Shown: positions 1 to 7,876 of the stretch, in pieces
How positions within the stretch are numbered: the first letter of the stretch is position 1
Layout of the letters: each line of letters opens with the position of its first letter
Origin: Streptomyces sp. NBC_00273
GTDB lineage: Bacteria; Actinomycetota; Actinomycetes; Streptomycetales; Streptomycetaceae
Length of the DNA: 64,000 nt
Direction of reading: 5' to 3'
Assembly: GCF_036178145.1 (NCBI RefSeq)
Contig: NZ_CP108067.1
Span: 3,906,001 to 3,970,000, forward strand
The notes under the pieces: model-generated
Told to the model about the DNA's origin: nothing
The model's database searches: none
Seen by the model: only the letters and a program-made list of their open reading frames with translations
Program-made: the position numbers and the translations under genes

Positions 1-1
1 C

Positions 2-286
2 CTCGCGGCCCCCGCGCCCCGCAGGCGGACCCTGGGCGCCTCGATCCGCTCCGCCCTGGGGCGCGAGGACGCGGACGACCGCGCGGGCAGCTACCGGGTC
101 CCCTTCACCGAGGGCGCGAAGAAGGTGCTGGAGCAGTCGCTGCGCATCGCGCTGGGCCGCAAGGACAACCACATCGGCACCCTGCACCTGCTGCTGGCCC
201 TGATCTCCCGCCCGGGCACCGTCTCCGAGGTCCTGTCGGACCACGGCGTCACCTACGGCACGGCCGAAACCACCCTGGCAGCCTGA
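2..286 (+). CDS. Clp N-terminal domain protein, 3' part only
   Basis: The reading frame is open from the window edge and ends in TGA at 284-286, so the 5' part of the gene is missing. The last ~60 residues fit a Clp N-terminal (double Clp-repeat) domain: a VPFTEGAKKVLEQSLRIAL helix followed by NHIGTLHLLLAL, the usual second Clp_N repeat. Stand-alone Clp_N proteins without AAA modules are common in Streptomyces and are thought to bind substrates or modulate Clp ATPases. The protein stops soon after the repeat, so no ATPase module follows. Whether one precedes it cannot be seen here, although a C-terminal Clp_N makes a full ClpC/ClpB unlikely. Confidence 0.75.
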   Translation, partial: LAAPAPRRRTLGASIRSALGREDADDRAGSYRVPFTEGAKKVLEQSLRIALGRKDNHIGTLHLLLALISRPGTVSEVLSDHGVTYGTAETTLAA

Positions 287-336
287 CCGCCCCGGCGGTA
301 GCTGGGGGGAGTTCGAGGGGCGGAGCCCCGCACTTT

Positions 337-397
337 CAGCCCCGCCGGCGATGGAGGCGCGGGGTCCGGGGCGGCGCCCCGGCAGCAGTGCCGCGGG
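337..397. repeat. Streptomyces-type intergenic repeat, copy 1
   Basis: A GC-rich block beginning CAGCCCCGCCGGCG, continuing through GAGGCGCGGGGT and ending near GTGCCGCGGG lies between two convergent gene ends. A second copy, in the same orientation and nearly identical over ~60 bp, occurs at 26502-26560, also between convergent genes. Its internal inverted GGGGC/GCCCC segments can form hairpins, so it may act as a terminator or REP-like element. I recall this family as frequent in Streptomyces intergenic DNA. Confidence 0.6.
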
Positions 398-401
398 CGG
401 G

Positions 402-1292
402 CTACGACCTGGCCCCGAACGTGGTTCCCAGCCGGCCGCAGGCCGCCTTCAGGTGCCCGCGGGCCTCGGCCACCTGGGCCGCGGTCACCCCGCGGTCCCG
501 CGCAGCATCGCGGACCTCGTCGCGGAACCGGTCCAGCAGCCGGTCCAGGTCTCGGGCCGGGTCGCCGGTGGGCACCAGGTCGGCGGCCCAGTCCCCGTCC
601 GCCGCCGCATGGGCCGCCGCGTCCCCCGCCGAGGACGCGGCCTGCGTACCGCCGAGCCAGGCTCCGGCCAGGCTGCCCAGGACGCCGCCGGACTTGGCGA
701 ACTGCTCCTGGAGCTGGCCCGCGATGCGCTGGACCTCCTCGCGGGCCCGCTCCTGGGCCTCCTTGGCCTGACGGCGGGCCTGCTGCGCCTCCTCGCGGGC
801 GCGGCGGCTCTCGTCCTTCGCCCGGCGCGCCTGTTCCTTCCACTCCTGCCGCGCCTTGCGCAGGTCCTCCTTGGCGGCCTTCCAGGACTCGTCCTCGACC
901 TGGGTCGCCGACGCCGACGCCGCGGCCCGCATCTCGCGGCGCAGGTCTCCCGCCGCGCCGCGGACGTCGTCTCGGATCTCGGCGGCGAGCTCGGTGACCG
1001 AGTCGCGGATCTCCAGCTCCAGGTCGGCCAGTTCGCCGCCGCGGTCGGCCAGTTCGGCCCGGCCGGCATCGGTGATCGAGTACACCTTGCGCCCGCCCTC
1101 GGTGGCGTGCGTGACCAGGCCCTCGGCCTCCAGCTTCGCCAGCCGCGGGTACACGGTGCCCGCGGAGGGCGCGTACAGGCCCTGGAAGCGCTCCTCCAGC
1201 AGGCGGATCACCTCGTACCCGTGGCGCGGGGCCTCGTCCAGCAGCTTGAGGAGGTACAGGCGGAGTCGGCCGTGGGCGAAGACGGGCGGCAT
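402..1292 (-). CDS. PadR-family regulator with long charged helical C-terminus
   Basis: A 296-residue protein. Residues ~8-90 form a PadR winged helix (LYLLKLLDEAPRHGYEVIRL, then GTVYPRLAKLEAEGLVTH). The rest is atypical: residues ~100-215 are almost pure Arg/Lys/Glu/Ala heptad sequence, predicted as a long amphipathic coiled coil, and ~60 more residues follow. PadR proteins are usually 110-190 residues. The ATG lies 1 nt after the stop of the upstream DUF4097 gene, so the two are one operon and probably translationally coupled. The regulator likely represses its own operon through the palindromic site at 2291-2323. The inducing signal is unknown. Confidence 0.85.
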   Translation of the reverse strand: MPPVFAHGRLRLYLLKLLDEAPRHGYEVIRLLEERFQGLYAPSAGTVYPRLAKLEAEGLVTHATEGGRKVYSITDAGRAELADRGGELADLELEIRDSVTELAAEIRDDVRGAAGDLRREMRAAASASATQVEDESWKAAKEDLRKARQEWKEQARRAKDESRRAREEAQQARRQAKEAQERAREEVQRIAGQLQEQFAKSGGVLGSLAGAWLGGTQAASSAGDAAAHAAADGDWAADLVPTGDPARDLDRLLDRFRDEVRDAARDRGVTAAQVAEARGHLKAACGRLGTTFGARS

Positions 1293-1293
1293 G

Positions 1294-2241
1294 TCAGAGC
1301 ACCTTCTTGTCGAGCGCGAGGGGGGCGGCGGGACGGTCCGCGTCGCCCTGCGGGCGGCGCAGCAGCGCGATCGAGCCGGAGACCGTGGTCGCCCGCAGGG
1401 TGCCGGCGCCGGAGCCGAGGGTTCCGGTGATTCGCTTGGCGCCCATCTGGCCGGAGACCCGCAGGTCCTCGAAGGCGTTGGAGACGCGACCGGTGGCGGT
1501 GTTGGCCTCGACCTTGGCGTCCGCGGGGTGCGGGAGGCGGATCGCGACCTGCCCGGAGACGGAGTTGAGGAAGATGTCCACCGGCTTCGGGTCGGCGGGG
1601 TCCGCGGCCAGGTCGATGAGCATGTCGCCGCTGACCGAGTCCGCCCGCACGTTGCCGCCGGAGCCGTCGACCACCGTCAGGCCGCCGGAGACCGAGTGGA
1701 AGCCGAACTCGCCGGAGACGGACTGGGCCTCGACGCTGCCGGAGACGGTGTGCGCCTTGACCCGGCCGGACAGCCCGACCAGCGTGGCGTCACCGGAGAC
1801 CCCGTTGACATCGGTGCCGCCGGAGATGCCGGAGACGAAGACGGCTGCGCCGACCGCGGCCACGTGGACCTGGGTGGTGGCGGGCACGGTGAGGGTGATC
1901 GCGACGCTGCGCTCCCAAGCCTTGCGGCCGGAGGCGGACCCGGCCCAGGCCTTCCAGGGCTTGGTCTCGAACCACTGCTTGAGGCCCTGGGAGCCGTTCC
2001 AGGGCAGGTCCTCGTAGGACACGGTGAGCGTGCCGCCGTCCTGCACGACGTACAGCGGCGGTCCGTCCACCTCGGTCACCTCCAGGCGGGCCGGGCCCTC
2101 CTCGGCGGCGACCACGTTCACCGTGCCGCTCACGAGGCGGACGCGGAGCTCGGTCACCGGCTCCTCGAAGGTGAGCTTCTGCGGTTCGTCGAAGTGCCAT
2201 GTCGACGGCGACGGCGACGACTCGGGCGACTGCTCTGCCAT
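1294..2241 (-). CDS. DUF4097-type beta-helix repeat protein
   Basis: A 315-residue protein with a run of short repeats carrying SVSG/TVSG/GLSG cores about every 8-20 residues from ~residue 120 onward, the pattern of the DUF4097 putative adhesin/right-handed beta-helix family. No signal peptide or membrane segment is visible, so it is probably cytoplasmic despite the adhesin label. An ATG at 2292 would add 17 residues, but the ATG at 2241 has a strong GAGGAGG ribosome site 8 nt upstream and is preferred. It is the first gene of the operon with the PadR gene. PadR-DUF4097 pairs recur in actinobacteria, and a role in envelope or signal sensing is only inferred. Confidence 0.8.
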   Translation of the reverse strand: MAEQSPESSPSPSTWHFDEPQKLTFEEPVTELRVRLVSGTVNVVAAEEGPARLEVTEVDGPPLYVVQDGGTLTVSYEDLPWNGSQGLKQWFETKPWKAWAGSASGRKAWERSVAITLTVPATTQVHVAAVGAAVFVSGISGGTDVNGVSGDATLVGLSGRVKAHTVSGSVEAQSVSGEFGFHSVSGGLTVVDGSGGNVRADSVSGDMLIDLAADPADPKPVDIFLNSVSGQVAIRLPHPADAKVEANTATGRVSNAFEDLRVSGQMGAKRITGTLGSGAGTLRATTVSGSIALLRRPQGDADRPAAPLALDKKVL

Positions 2242-2290
2242 GGTGCTGATCCTCCTCGTGCGTTCACGGACCGGGCTCGACGCACGCAAC

Positions 2291-2323
2291 ATATCGCGTC
2301 TTCCAGTAACACGATATATCGCG
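2291..2323 (-). promoter_or_regulatory. Candidate PadR operator, two ATATCGCG-type boxes
   Basis: Reading toward the DUF4097 gene, CGCGATATATCG (containing the perfect palindrome CGATATATCG at 2312-2321) is followed 22 bp later by a second CGCGATAT at 2291-2298. The AT-rich symmetric boxes stand out in this GC-rich DNA, lie 50-80 nt before the operon start, and suit autoregulation by the PadR protein. The assignment is inferred from symmetry and location. Confidence 0.55.
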
Positions 2324-2389
2324 GATGAACGAAGTCAAGCGCCCTTCCGAAACCCCATGGTTCGGGGTGTTTTGCACTACTGTGTGGGC

Positions 2390-3217
2390 ATGTCAATATC
2401 CAGGGCCGCGACCGGCGGAATGCTGCTCTGCCGTGCCGAACCCCTTGCCGTCCGGCCCCCGGCACACCTGTTGCGCGTACGCCTGCTGCTCGCCCCGGCG
2501 GGTGCGTGGAGCGTGCTCGTCCCCGAGGACAAGCCGTGGCGGGACGGCCCGGAGACCGTGGCGGAGGTCCTCTCCGGCTGGGGCTCGGCCATCGCGATCG
2601 GCACCGACCGGCCGGTGCTGGGCCTGTGGTGGGAGGGCGGCCGGACCGGATTCGCCCTGGCCGGCGGGTTCCGACGGACCGTCTCCTACGGGTGGGACGC
2701 GGCCGGGCGCCCGGCCGGCGAGCCCGATGCGATGCGGGCCCTGTCGGCCCGGCTCGGCCTGGACCCCGTACTCGACCTGGAGGAGCTGGAGCGCCTCACC
2801 CGCGCCGGCGGCGATCCCGTCGTGGACGGGGAGGCCCGGCTGCTCGCGTTGGTCGCCCTGCTCGCGCGCACCGGACTCGCCCTGCCGCCCGGGCTCGCCC
2901 CGGGCGAATCGGCCGACCGGCTGCGGGGAGCGGCCCGGGTGGCTCCCGGCATGGAAACGCTGGAGTGGTCCGGCTGGCGCGACGCGGTACGGGCCGAGCT
3001 CGACGCGGCGGAACGGGGCCCGCTCGGCCCGTGGGTCCGCGGCCCCAGGGCCCGGCTGCTGGGCGCGGCCCAGGTGGCGGCCGGCGCGCCCCTGCTGGCC
3101 TGGGCGGCCCGCCGCCGCAGCCCGGGCTGGGCGACGGCGGGTGCGGTCCTCCTGGCGCACGGCGCCGCCTCCCTGGCGTACGACCGGGCCCGAGCGCGAC
3201 ACTCCGCCAGGGCCTAG
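2390..3217 (+). CDS. Hypothetical protein with hydrophobic C-terminus
   Basis: A 275-residue protein that I do not recognise. The N-terminal ~110 residues look globular (MSISRAATGGMLLCRAEPL onward), with a Trp-rich segment around residues 80-90. The C-terminus, after ~residue 225, has one or two weak hydrophobic stretches (LLGAAQVAAGAPLLAWAA and ATAGAVLLAHGAASLAY) separated by RRR, which might sit in or on the membrane. There is no Shine-Dalgarno, but TACTGT ends 6 nt before the ATG, so a leaderless mRNA is likely and supports this start over in-frame upstream codons. It is divergent from the DUF4097/PadR operon and shares its promoter region, so the PadR operator may also influence it. Confidence 0.7.
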   Translation: MSISRAATGGMLLCRAEPLAVRPPAHLLRVRLLLAPAGAWSVLVPEDKPWRDGPETVAEVLSGWGSAIAIGTDRPVLGLWWEGGRTGFALAGGFRRTVSYGWDAAGRPAGEPDAMRALSARLGLDPVLDLEELERLTRAGGDPVVDGEARLLALVALLARTGLALPPGLAPGESADRLRGAARVAPGMETLEWSGWRDAVRAELDAAERGPLGPWVRGPRARLLGAAQVAAGAPLLAWAARRRSPGWATAGAVLLAHGAASLAYDRARARHSARA

Positions 3218-3247
3218 GCGCGGCGCCGGGCCCAGGCTCAGGGGGGC

Positions 3248-4372
3248 TCAGGGGGCCGTGGGCGGCAGCTCCTTGATCCGGTCGACGACCGTCCGGGTCA
3301 TCACGGCGCTCGTGTACACGACCGTGCCGGGCTTGATCAGGCCCTGTTCGCCGGACTCGCCCTGCACCTGGACGCTGCGCTCGCCGAGGAACGTGAGGGT
3401 CTGGCGGTCGAAGATCCACTCCACGCGCTGGCCGGAGTGCTCGTCGAGCCGGGCGACCGCGACGCCGCTGCGGCCCGCGGCGTCGACCGCCTCGTCGACC
3501 GTCACCACGCCGGGGATCTTCGCCGCCGCCTTGTAGAGCGCGGTCGTGAGCTCGGCCGGCGGGTAGCTGGAGCGCAACAGGTCGCCGATCGTGGTGAAGG
3601 CCTCCTGGTCGGGGCCGTTGCCCATGCCCTTGGTCTCCTCGTAGATCCGCCGGAGCAGCACGTCGGGGTCGGTGGGCAGCGCGGCGAGGTAGTCGTAGGT
3701 GGGCGCGTTCAGGTACGGCGTCGGAGTGTTGCCCTTCTCGTCGAGCCCCGCCAGGGTCACGCCCTCCGGTCCGGTGTTGCCGGGCTCGATCAGCCAGCCC
3801 TTGGTGCCGTCCGGGGAGTTCCACTGGTGGCGCACGTGCAGCGGCAGGCTGACCAGGGTGCTCTTGTTGCCCACGGTCTTCACGTAGGTGTTGGCCGCCT
3901 TGCTGCCGATGTAGACGAACTGGTCCGCGCGCACGGCCGGGCCGGAGACGGAAGCGGAGGCCAGCGAGATCCGGTCCAGGAGCTGCGGGGCCCCCTTGGG
4001 GTCGGCGGTGCCGATCCGGGTGGTCAGCGCCGGGCCCGTGGCGACGGTGGAGCCGGGTCCGTCCGCGGCGCCCCGGTCCACGTAGGAGAGGAAGCCGACG
4101 GCGAGCGCTCCGGCCAGCGCGAAGGCCGCGGCGGGCACGAAGACCGCGCGGCGCAGGAACGGGTTGCGCGACCCGGTGGCACGGGCGGGGGCGGCCTGGG
4201 CGGGGCCCCGGGCGGCGGTGTCGGCGGCTCGGAGGTCTTCGTGGATCTGGGCCATCAGGCGCTCCTTGTGGAACTGGTGGCGGCCCGCGGGCAGTTCCCG
4301 TTCGGCGAACGGAGGAAGGAGCGGGTGCTCCTCCCGGCCGGCCGGGCGGGGCCGGGAGAGGTCGGGGTTCAT
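3248..4372 (-). CDS. CU044_5270-family membrane protein, probable ECF partner
   Basis: A 374-residue protein. The N-terminal ~55 residues are cytoplasmic and contain the recurrent family motif ELPAGRHQFHKERLM. One transmembrane helix follows at ~60-80 (VFVPAAAFALAGALAVGFL), then a ~290-residue extracytoplasmic domain. Its ATG overlaps the stop of the ECF sigma gene (ATGA), indicating translational coupling. The topology is that of membrane anti-sigma factors, and this family is regularly found behind ECF genes, so an anti-sigma or signal-sensing role is inferred. No zinc-binding HxxxCxxC motif is present, so it is not a ZAS-type anti-sigma. Confidence 0.85.
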   Translation of the reverse strand: MNPDLSRPRPAGREEHPLLPPFAERELPAGRHQFHKERLMAQIHEDLRAADTAARGPAQAAPARATGSRNPFLRRAVFVPAAAFALAGALAVGFLSYVDRGAADGPGSTVATGPALTTRIGTADPKGAPQLLDRISLASASVSGPAVRADQFVYIGSKAANTYVKTVGNKSTLVSLPLHVRHQWNSPDGTKGWLIEPGNTGPEGVTLAGLDEKGNTPTPYLNAPTYDYLAALPTDPDVLLRRIYEETKGMGNGPDQEAFTTIGDLLRSSYPPAELTTALYKAAAKIPGVVTVDEAVDAAGRSGVAVARLDEHSGQRVEWIFDRQTLTFLGERSVQVQGESGEQGLIKPGTVVYTSAVMTRTVVDRIKELPPTAP

Positions 4373-5010
4373 CGGGTTCCTTCCTGTGCGGACCGGACCG
4401 TGTTCGTGCGGTCGCCATATGTCTGTCGGGGTCGAGCCACGAGTTCCCGCTTTTTCTTCTTCATTTCTGTTTCAGCGAGTTTGCGTAGCTTCGTACGGGC
4501 GCGGGACAGCCTGGAACGGACGGTTCCGACCGGGATGCCGAGGACTCGGGCGACCTCCGCGTACTCCAGCCCCTCGCCCAGGCACAGCAGGAGGACTTCG
4601 CGCTCGGGTCCGCGCAGCGCACTCAACTGCCCCAGCGTGGCCGCGATCTGCTGCCGGTCGTCCAGCCGGCCGGCCACCTCCTCGGCGTGGTCGGGCACGG
4701 CCGCCGCGCCGGCCGCCGCCGTGGCGGCGGCAGCGGCGGCCCGGTAGCGCCGGTTGCTGCGGCAGTGGTTGCGGGCGATGTTGGTGGCGATGCCCAGGAG
4801 CCAGGGCCTCAGCGAGCCGCCCTCGGGGTCGATCGTGCCGCGCAGCCGCCACGCCTCCAGGAAGGCGGCCGACATGACGTCCTCCGCGGCGGCCCAGTCG
4901 CCGGTCATCCGGAAGGCGTGGTTGTAGAGGGTGCGGGCGTAGCTGTCGAACAGCTCCGCATAGGCGTCCGGATCCCCGGACCGCACCCGGGTTCGCATCT
5001 CTGTTGTCAC
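4369..5010 (-). CDS. ECF RNA polymerase sigma factor
   Basis: A 213-residue sigma-70-family protein with region 2 at ~18-80 (YARTLYNHAFRMTGDWAAAED) and region 4 at ~125-180 (REVLLLCLGEGLEYAEVARV, then GTVRSRLSRARTKLRK). The linker is Ala-rich. After region 4 there is an unusual basic tail with KKKK and ~30 further residues. The first gene of a two-gene operon, it overlaps its CU044_5270 partner by 4 nt, and it probably directs RNA polymerase to a small stress regulon. The start was chosen for length, and a second ATG five codons in (MRTRVRSG) is possible. A Crp-like palindrome lies 37-50 nt upstream. Confidence 0.9.
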   Translation of the reverse strand: MTTEMRTRVRSGDPDAYAELFDSYARTLYNHAFRMTGDWAAAEDVMSAAFLEAWRLRGTIDPEGGSLRPWLLGIATNIARNHCRSNRRYRAAAAAATAAAGAAAVPDHAEEVAGRLDDRQQIAATLGQLSALRGPEREVLLLCLGEGLEYAEVARVLGIPVGTVRSRLSRARTKLRKLAETEMKKKKRELVARPRQTYGDRTNTVRSAQEGTR

Positions 5011-5046
5011 TCCTGTCGGCTGTCCGGCACCCGGGGCGGAGTTCCC

Positions 5047-5060
5047 GTGACCTGCGTCAC
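5047..5060. promoter_or_regulatory. Crp-type palindrome upstream of ECF sigma gene
   Basis: GTGACCTGCGTCAC is a perfect GTGA-N6-TCAC arrangement, the core of Crp-family operators. It sits 37-50 nt upstream of the ECF sigma start. The match is seen directly; binding by Crp is inferred. Confidence 0.45.
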
Positions 5061-5185
5061 GTTCCGTCGCGGAGCGGTCGGCCGGCGCCTGCCCGACCCC
5101 GACACCCGACCCCGCCCCCTGCCCCGGTCAGGCATCGACCCGGCCCGGAAGGGACAGCCTAGGAGAGGGCTCGGAGGGGGCTGGT

Positions 5186-6121
5186 TCAGGCCACCTCCAG
5201 CAGTGGGCTCGCGTGGTGGTGGAGCCAGGCCCGGTACGGGGGCGTCCGCAGGGCGGCCTCGCGATAGGCGGCGCGCAGGTCCTCGTAGACCTCCGCGTGC
5301 GCGCCCGGTCGGGTGGCCAGCAGCAGGCGCACGGCGAGGGGGTCCCCGCAGAGCGGCCGGATCGCCATGTCCTCGCGCGGCCCGGAGGTCGGCTGGCACG
5401 GGGCGACCGCCTCGCCGGAGATGATCAGCGAGGTCGCCGTGTGGTAGTCGGCGTGGAGCACCGGCGGGTCGAGTCCGGCCCCGGCGAAGACCCGGCGCAG
5501 GCCGTCCCACTCGCCGTCGACCGAGGGGTCGACCATCCAGCGGTCGGCGGCCAGGTCCCGTAAGGAGACCACCGCCTGCCCGGCGGCCGGATGGTCCCGG
5601 GACATCGAGACGAACTGCGGTTCCCGCTCCATCAGTACGTGCAACTGCAGTCCGGGCGGCACCCGCAGCGGACTGCCCTCCACCTCGTGCACGAACGCCA
5701 CGTCCAGCTGTCCCGCGGCGACCATCCGCAGCAGCGCATTGGCGGAGACGTCGACCACGAGCGAGGTCTCGGTGTCCGGAAGCCGCCGGTGGATCCGCCG
5801 CAACCAGCCCGGCAGCGCGCTGCTGGCGGTGGAACCGATGCGCAGCCGCGAGGCGTGTGCCAGTTCGCGGGCCTCCGCCACCAGCGCGGCCATCTCGGCG
5901 AGCAGCGGGCGGGCCCGGCCCAGTACGGTCCGGCCGAAGGGGGTGGGCCGGCAGCCGGTCCGCTCGCGCAGGAACAGCTCGCCGTCGAGGGCCCGTTCGA
6001 TGCGGCGCAGCTGGGTCGTCAGGGAGGGCTGGCTCACGCCGAGTTGCCGGGCGGCCTTGTGCAGGCTTCCGGCGTCGGCGATGGCGCACAGCGCGCGCAG
6101 GTGCCTGACCTCAAGCTCCAT
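5186..6121 (-). CDS. snpR: LysR-family regulator of snapalysin (SnpR type)
   Basis: A 311-residue LysR protein with an N-terminal winged helix at residues 1-60 (LEVRHLRALCAIADAGSLHKA, then QLGVSQPSLTTQLRRIERAL) and a periplasmic-binding-like effector domain behind it. It is divergent from the snapalysin gene with ~200 bp between starts. This is the well-known snpR-snpA (mprR-mprA) arrangement, in which the LysR protein activates secreted protease expression. The intergenic inverted repeat at 6214-6240 is the likely activator site. The gene symbol rests on this synteny plus family, not on a sequence search. Confidence 0.85.
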   Translation of the reverse strand: MELEVRHLRALCAIADAGSLHKAARQLGVSQPSLTTQLRRIERALDGELFLRERTGCRPTPFGRTVLGRARPLLAEMAALVAEARELAHASRLRIGSTASSALPGWLRRIHRRLPDTETSLVVDVSANALLRMVAAGQLDVAFVHEVEGSPLRVPPGLQLHVLMEREPQFVSMSRDHPAAGQAVVSLRDLAADRWMVDPSVDGEWDGLRRVFAGAGLDPPVLHADYHTATSLIISGEAVAPCQPTSGPREDMAIRPLCGDPLAVRLLLATRPGAHAEVYEDLRAAYREAALRTPPYRAWLHHHASPLLEVA

Positions 6122-6213
6122 CCTCCGAGGGTAGGCCGGTCCCTGCTGACCGCACCAGCCACCTATAGCCCCCCGAATCCCGCCATTCTCACGCTAGTTG
6201 GGCTGCCGAAATC

Positions 6214-6240
6214 TCCCCGATAGGTCGGCGTTATCGGGGA
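6214..6240. promoter_or_regulatory. Inverted repeat between snpR and snpA, probable LysR site
   Basis: TCCCCGATA at 6214-6222 is mirrored perfectly by TATCGGGGA at 6232-6240 with a 9-bp spacer. It lies in the divergent gap ~90 bp upstream of the snpA start. LysR proteins bind such dyads between divergent genes. CTATAG-like boxes nearby (~6160-6170) may be additional half-sites. Confidence 0.6.
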
Positions 6241-6330
6241 GTGACATCATCCGCCGGGCACTTCCGCTCCCGCAGACTCCGGTTCGAAAGACCACCCCCC
6301 ACCGCACCGGACGAGTAGGAGCTCCCCCAC

Positions 6331-6999
6331 ATGCGCCACTCCCGTAAGGCCATGCTGGCCACGACCGTCGGCCTCGGCCTCGCCGCCACCCTTGGTGTCG
6401 TCCCCACCGCCACCGCCGCGCCCGCCCCCGTCGGAAACGCCGTGAGCTACGCCGCGTACGAGCGTTCGCCGGAGAACGACGCCGCGAACCGCGCCTTCTT
6501 CGAGGCCGTGCAGCGTTCGGTCGCCGAGCAGCGGGCCGCCAACCCGGGCGCCCTGGCCGTGACCGTCACGTACAACACCCGCAGTGCCCCGAGCTTCCGC
6601 AGCCAGATAGCCCGCTCCACGCAGATCTGGAACAGCTCGGTGTCCAACGTCAAGTTGCAGGAGGTGTCCTCGGGCGGGAACTTCTCGTACCGCGAGGGCA
6701 ACGACTCACGCGGCTCGTACGCGAGCACGGACGGGCACGGCCGGGGTTACATCTTCCTGGACTACCGGCAGAACCAGCAGTACAACTCCACCCGGGTGAC
6801 GGCGCACGAGACCGGCCACGTGCTGGGTCTGCCGGACCACTACTCGGGTCCGTGCAGCGAGCTGATGTCGGGTGGCGGCCCGGGCACCTCGTGCCAGAAC
6901 GCCAACCCGAACTCCGCCGAGCGGGCGCGGGTCAACCAGCTCTGGGCCAACGGCTTCGCCTCCGGTCTGGGTGCGAAGGACCTCGCCGCCAAGGGCTGA
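6331..6999 (+). CDS. snpA: Snapalysin-family secreted zinc metalloprotease
   Basis: A 222-residue precursor. It starts with a Sec-type signal peptide (RHSRK, a hydrophobic core, and cleavage near ATAA at ~30), followed by a short propeptide. The M7 catalytic motif [12 protein letters not shown] spans residues 159-170: H159, E160 and H163, with D169 as the third metal ligand, which distinguishes snapalysins from other metzincins. The Met-turn is ELMSGG near 178. The enzyme degrades milk-type proteins outside the cell and favours aromatic residues at P1', by family knowledge. A GGAG ribosome site precedes the ATG. Expression probably depends on the divergent LysR gene. Confidence 0.95.
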   Translation: MRHSRKAMLATTVGLGLAATLGVVPTATAAPAPVGNAVSYAAYERSPENDAANRAFFEAVQRSVAEQRAANPGALAVTVTYNTRSAPSFRSQIARSTQIWNSSVSNVKLQEVSSGGNFSYREGNDSRGSYASTDGHGRGYIFLDYRQNQQYNSTRVTAHETGHVLGLPDHYSGPCSELMSGGGPGTSCQNANPNSAERARVNQLWANGFASGLGAKDLAAKG

Positions 7000-7000
7000 G

Positions 7001-7204
7001 TCACCGCTCCTCGGGATCCGCGTGATCGGGGCAGTCGGGGTTCCGGCAGGGGCCCCGACCCCACACGGGGATGAAGATCCCGAGGGACTTGCGCCGCCTG
7101 ACCACCGTGTCGACGCGGCGCCCGCACGCCGGGCACGTCTGCTGTTCGTGCCCGGCCTGCGGGGCCACCGTCTCGTGCGCGTGGTGCTGCTGTTCACCGG
7201 CCAT
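7001..7204 (-). CDS. Small zinc-ribbon-like protein, function unknown
   Basis: A 67-residue protein. It has a His-rich N-terminus (GEQQHHAHETVAPQAGHEQQ), then CPACGRR and a second pair in PCRNPDCPDH, which together form a plausible four-cysteine zinc ribbon. The stretch between is basic and hydrophobic (RRRKSLGIFIPVWG). It ends 1 nt after the convergent snpA stop codon. The cysteine spacing and coding periodicity make it likely to be real. No function can be assigned; a metal-binding or nucleic-acid-binding role is a guess. Confidence 0.65.
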   Translation of the reverse strand: MAGEQQHHAHETVAPQAGHEQQTCPACGRRVDTVVRRRKSLGIFIPVWGRGPCRNPDCPDHADPEER

Positions 7205-7240
7205 ACCTCCACGGTAGGCCGGTTCCGCGCGTTCGGCGGG

Positions 7241-7828
7241 TCAGCTCCTGCTGACGGCGTACGTGCTGACGATCTGGCCGCCGCCGAAGGTCTTGACCCC
7301 GGTGAGCTCCAGGTGGCGCACGTCGAAGCCGGCGCGGGACATCGGCATGCCGGTGCCCGCGAAGACCGGGTAGGTCTTGACGATGATCTCGTCGATCTCG
7401 TCGATCAGCTGGGTGGCGAGGTCCGCGCCGCCGCAGAGCCAGATGCCGAGACCGTCCCGGGCCTTGAGCTCGCGGACCTCGGCCGCCAGGTCGCCGCTGA
7501 TCAGCCGGACCTGCGGGTCGGGCGGGGTGGTGAGGGAGCGCGAGACGACGTACTGCTCGGGCAGGTGGCCGTAGGGGCTGGTCATGCCCGCCTTGAGGCC
7601 CGGCTCGTAGGTGTTGCGCCCCATGATCACCGCGTCGAAGCGCTTGGGCGCGGCGTCGGCGATCCCGAGGTGGGCGCGGCCCTGGGCCGAGATGGTCTCG
7701 GGGTATTCAGCCGTGAGGTGCCCGACGAACTCGGCGTCGAGGTGGCTGTAGAAGAAATCGCCGTCGCCGTCCGGGGCACCGATGAACCCGTCGACGGTCG
7801 TGGCGATGAAGTACGTGAGCTTGCGCAA
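7241..7828 (-). CDS. Dihydrofolate reductase family (RibD C-terminal-like) protein
   Basis: A 195-residue protein starting LRKLTYFIATTVDGFIG, the signature N-terminal strand of the stand-alone RibD_C/DHFR-like reductases, with a central GRNTYEPG motif and the C-terminal GGADLATQLIDEIDEI segment. Such proteins reduce small substrates with NADPH, but the substrate is unknown. A GTG at 7888 would add 20 residues, but it falls inside the promoter palindrome. The TTG at 7828 follows GGAAGAGAA and matches the normal N-terminus of the family. A repressor site in the promoter suggests inducible expression. Confidence 0.85.
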   Translation of the reverse strand: MRKLTYFIATTVDGFIGAPDGDGDFFYSHLDAEFVGHLTAEYPETISAQGRAHLGIADAAPKRFDAVIMGRNTYEPGLKAGMTSPYGHLPEQYVVSRSLTTPPDPQVRLISGDLAAEVRELKARDGLGIWLCGGADLATQLIDEIDEIIVKTYPVFAGTGMPMSRAGFDVRHLELTGVKTFGGGQIVSTYAVSRS

Positions 7829-7876
7829 GCGATTCTCTTCCACTGGGCAGTGCCACCGCACCGGGGCACGTCGCAC

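Noticed and set aside
253..843. 196-codon minus-strand frame at the left end
   Set aside because: It overlaps the PadR gene and the Clp-N gene end, is Gly/Arg/Pro-rich and has no recognisable motif. It is a GC-rich shadow frame.
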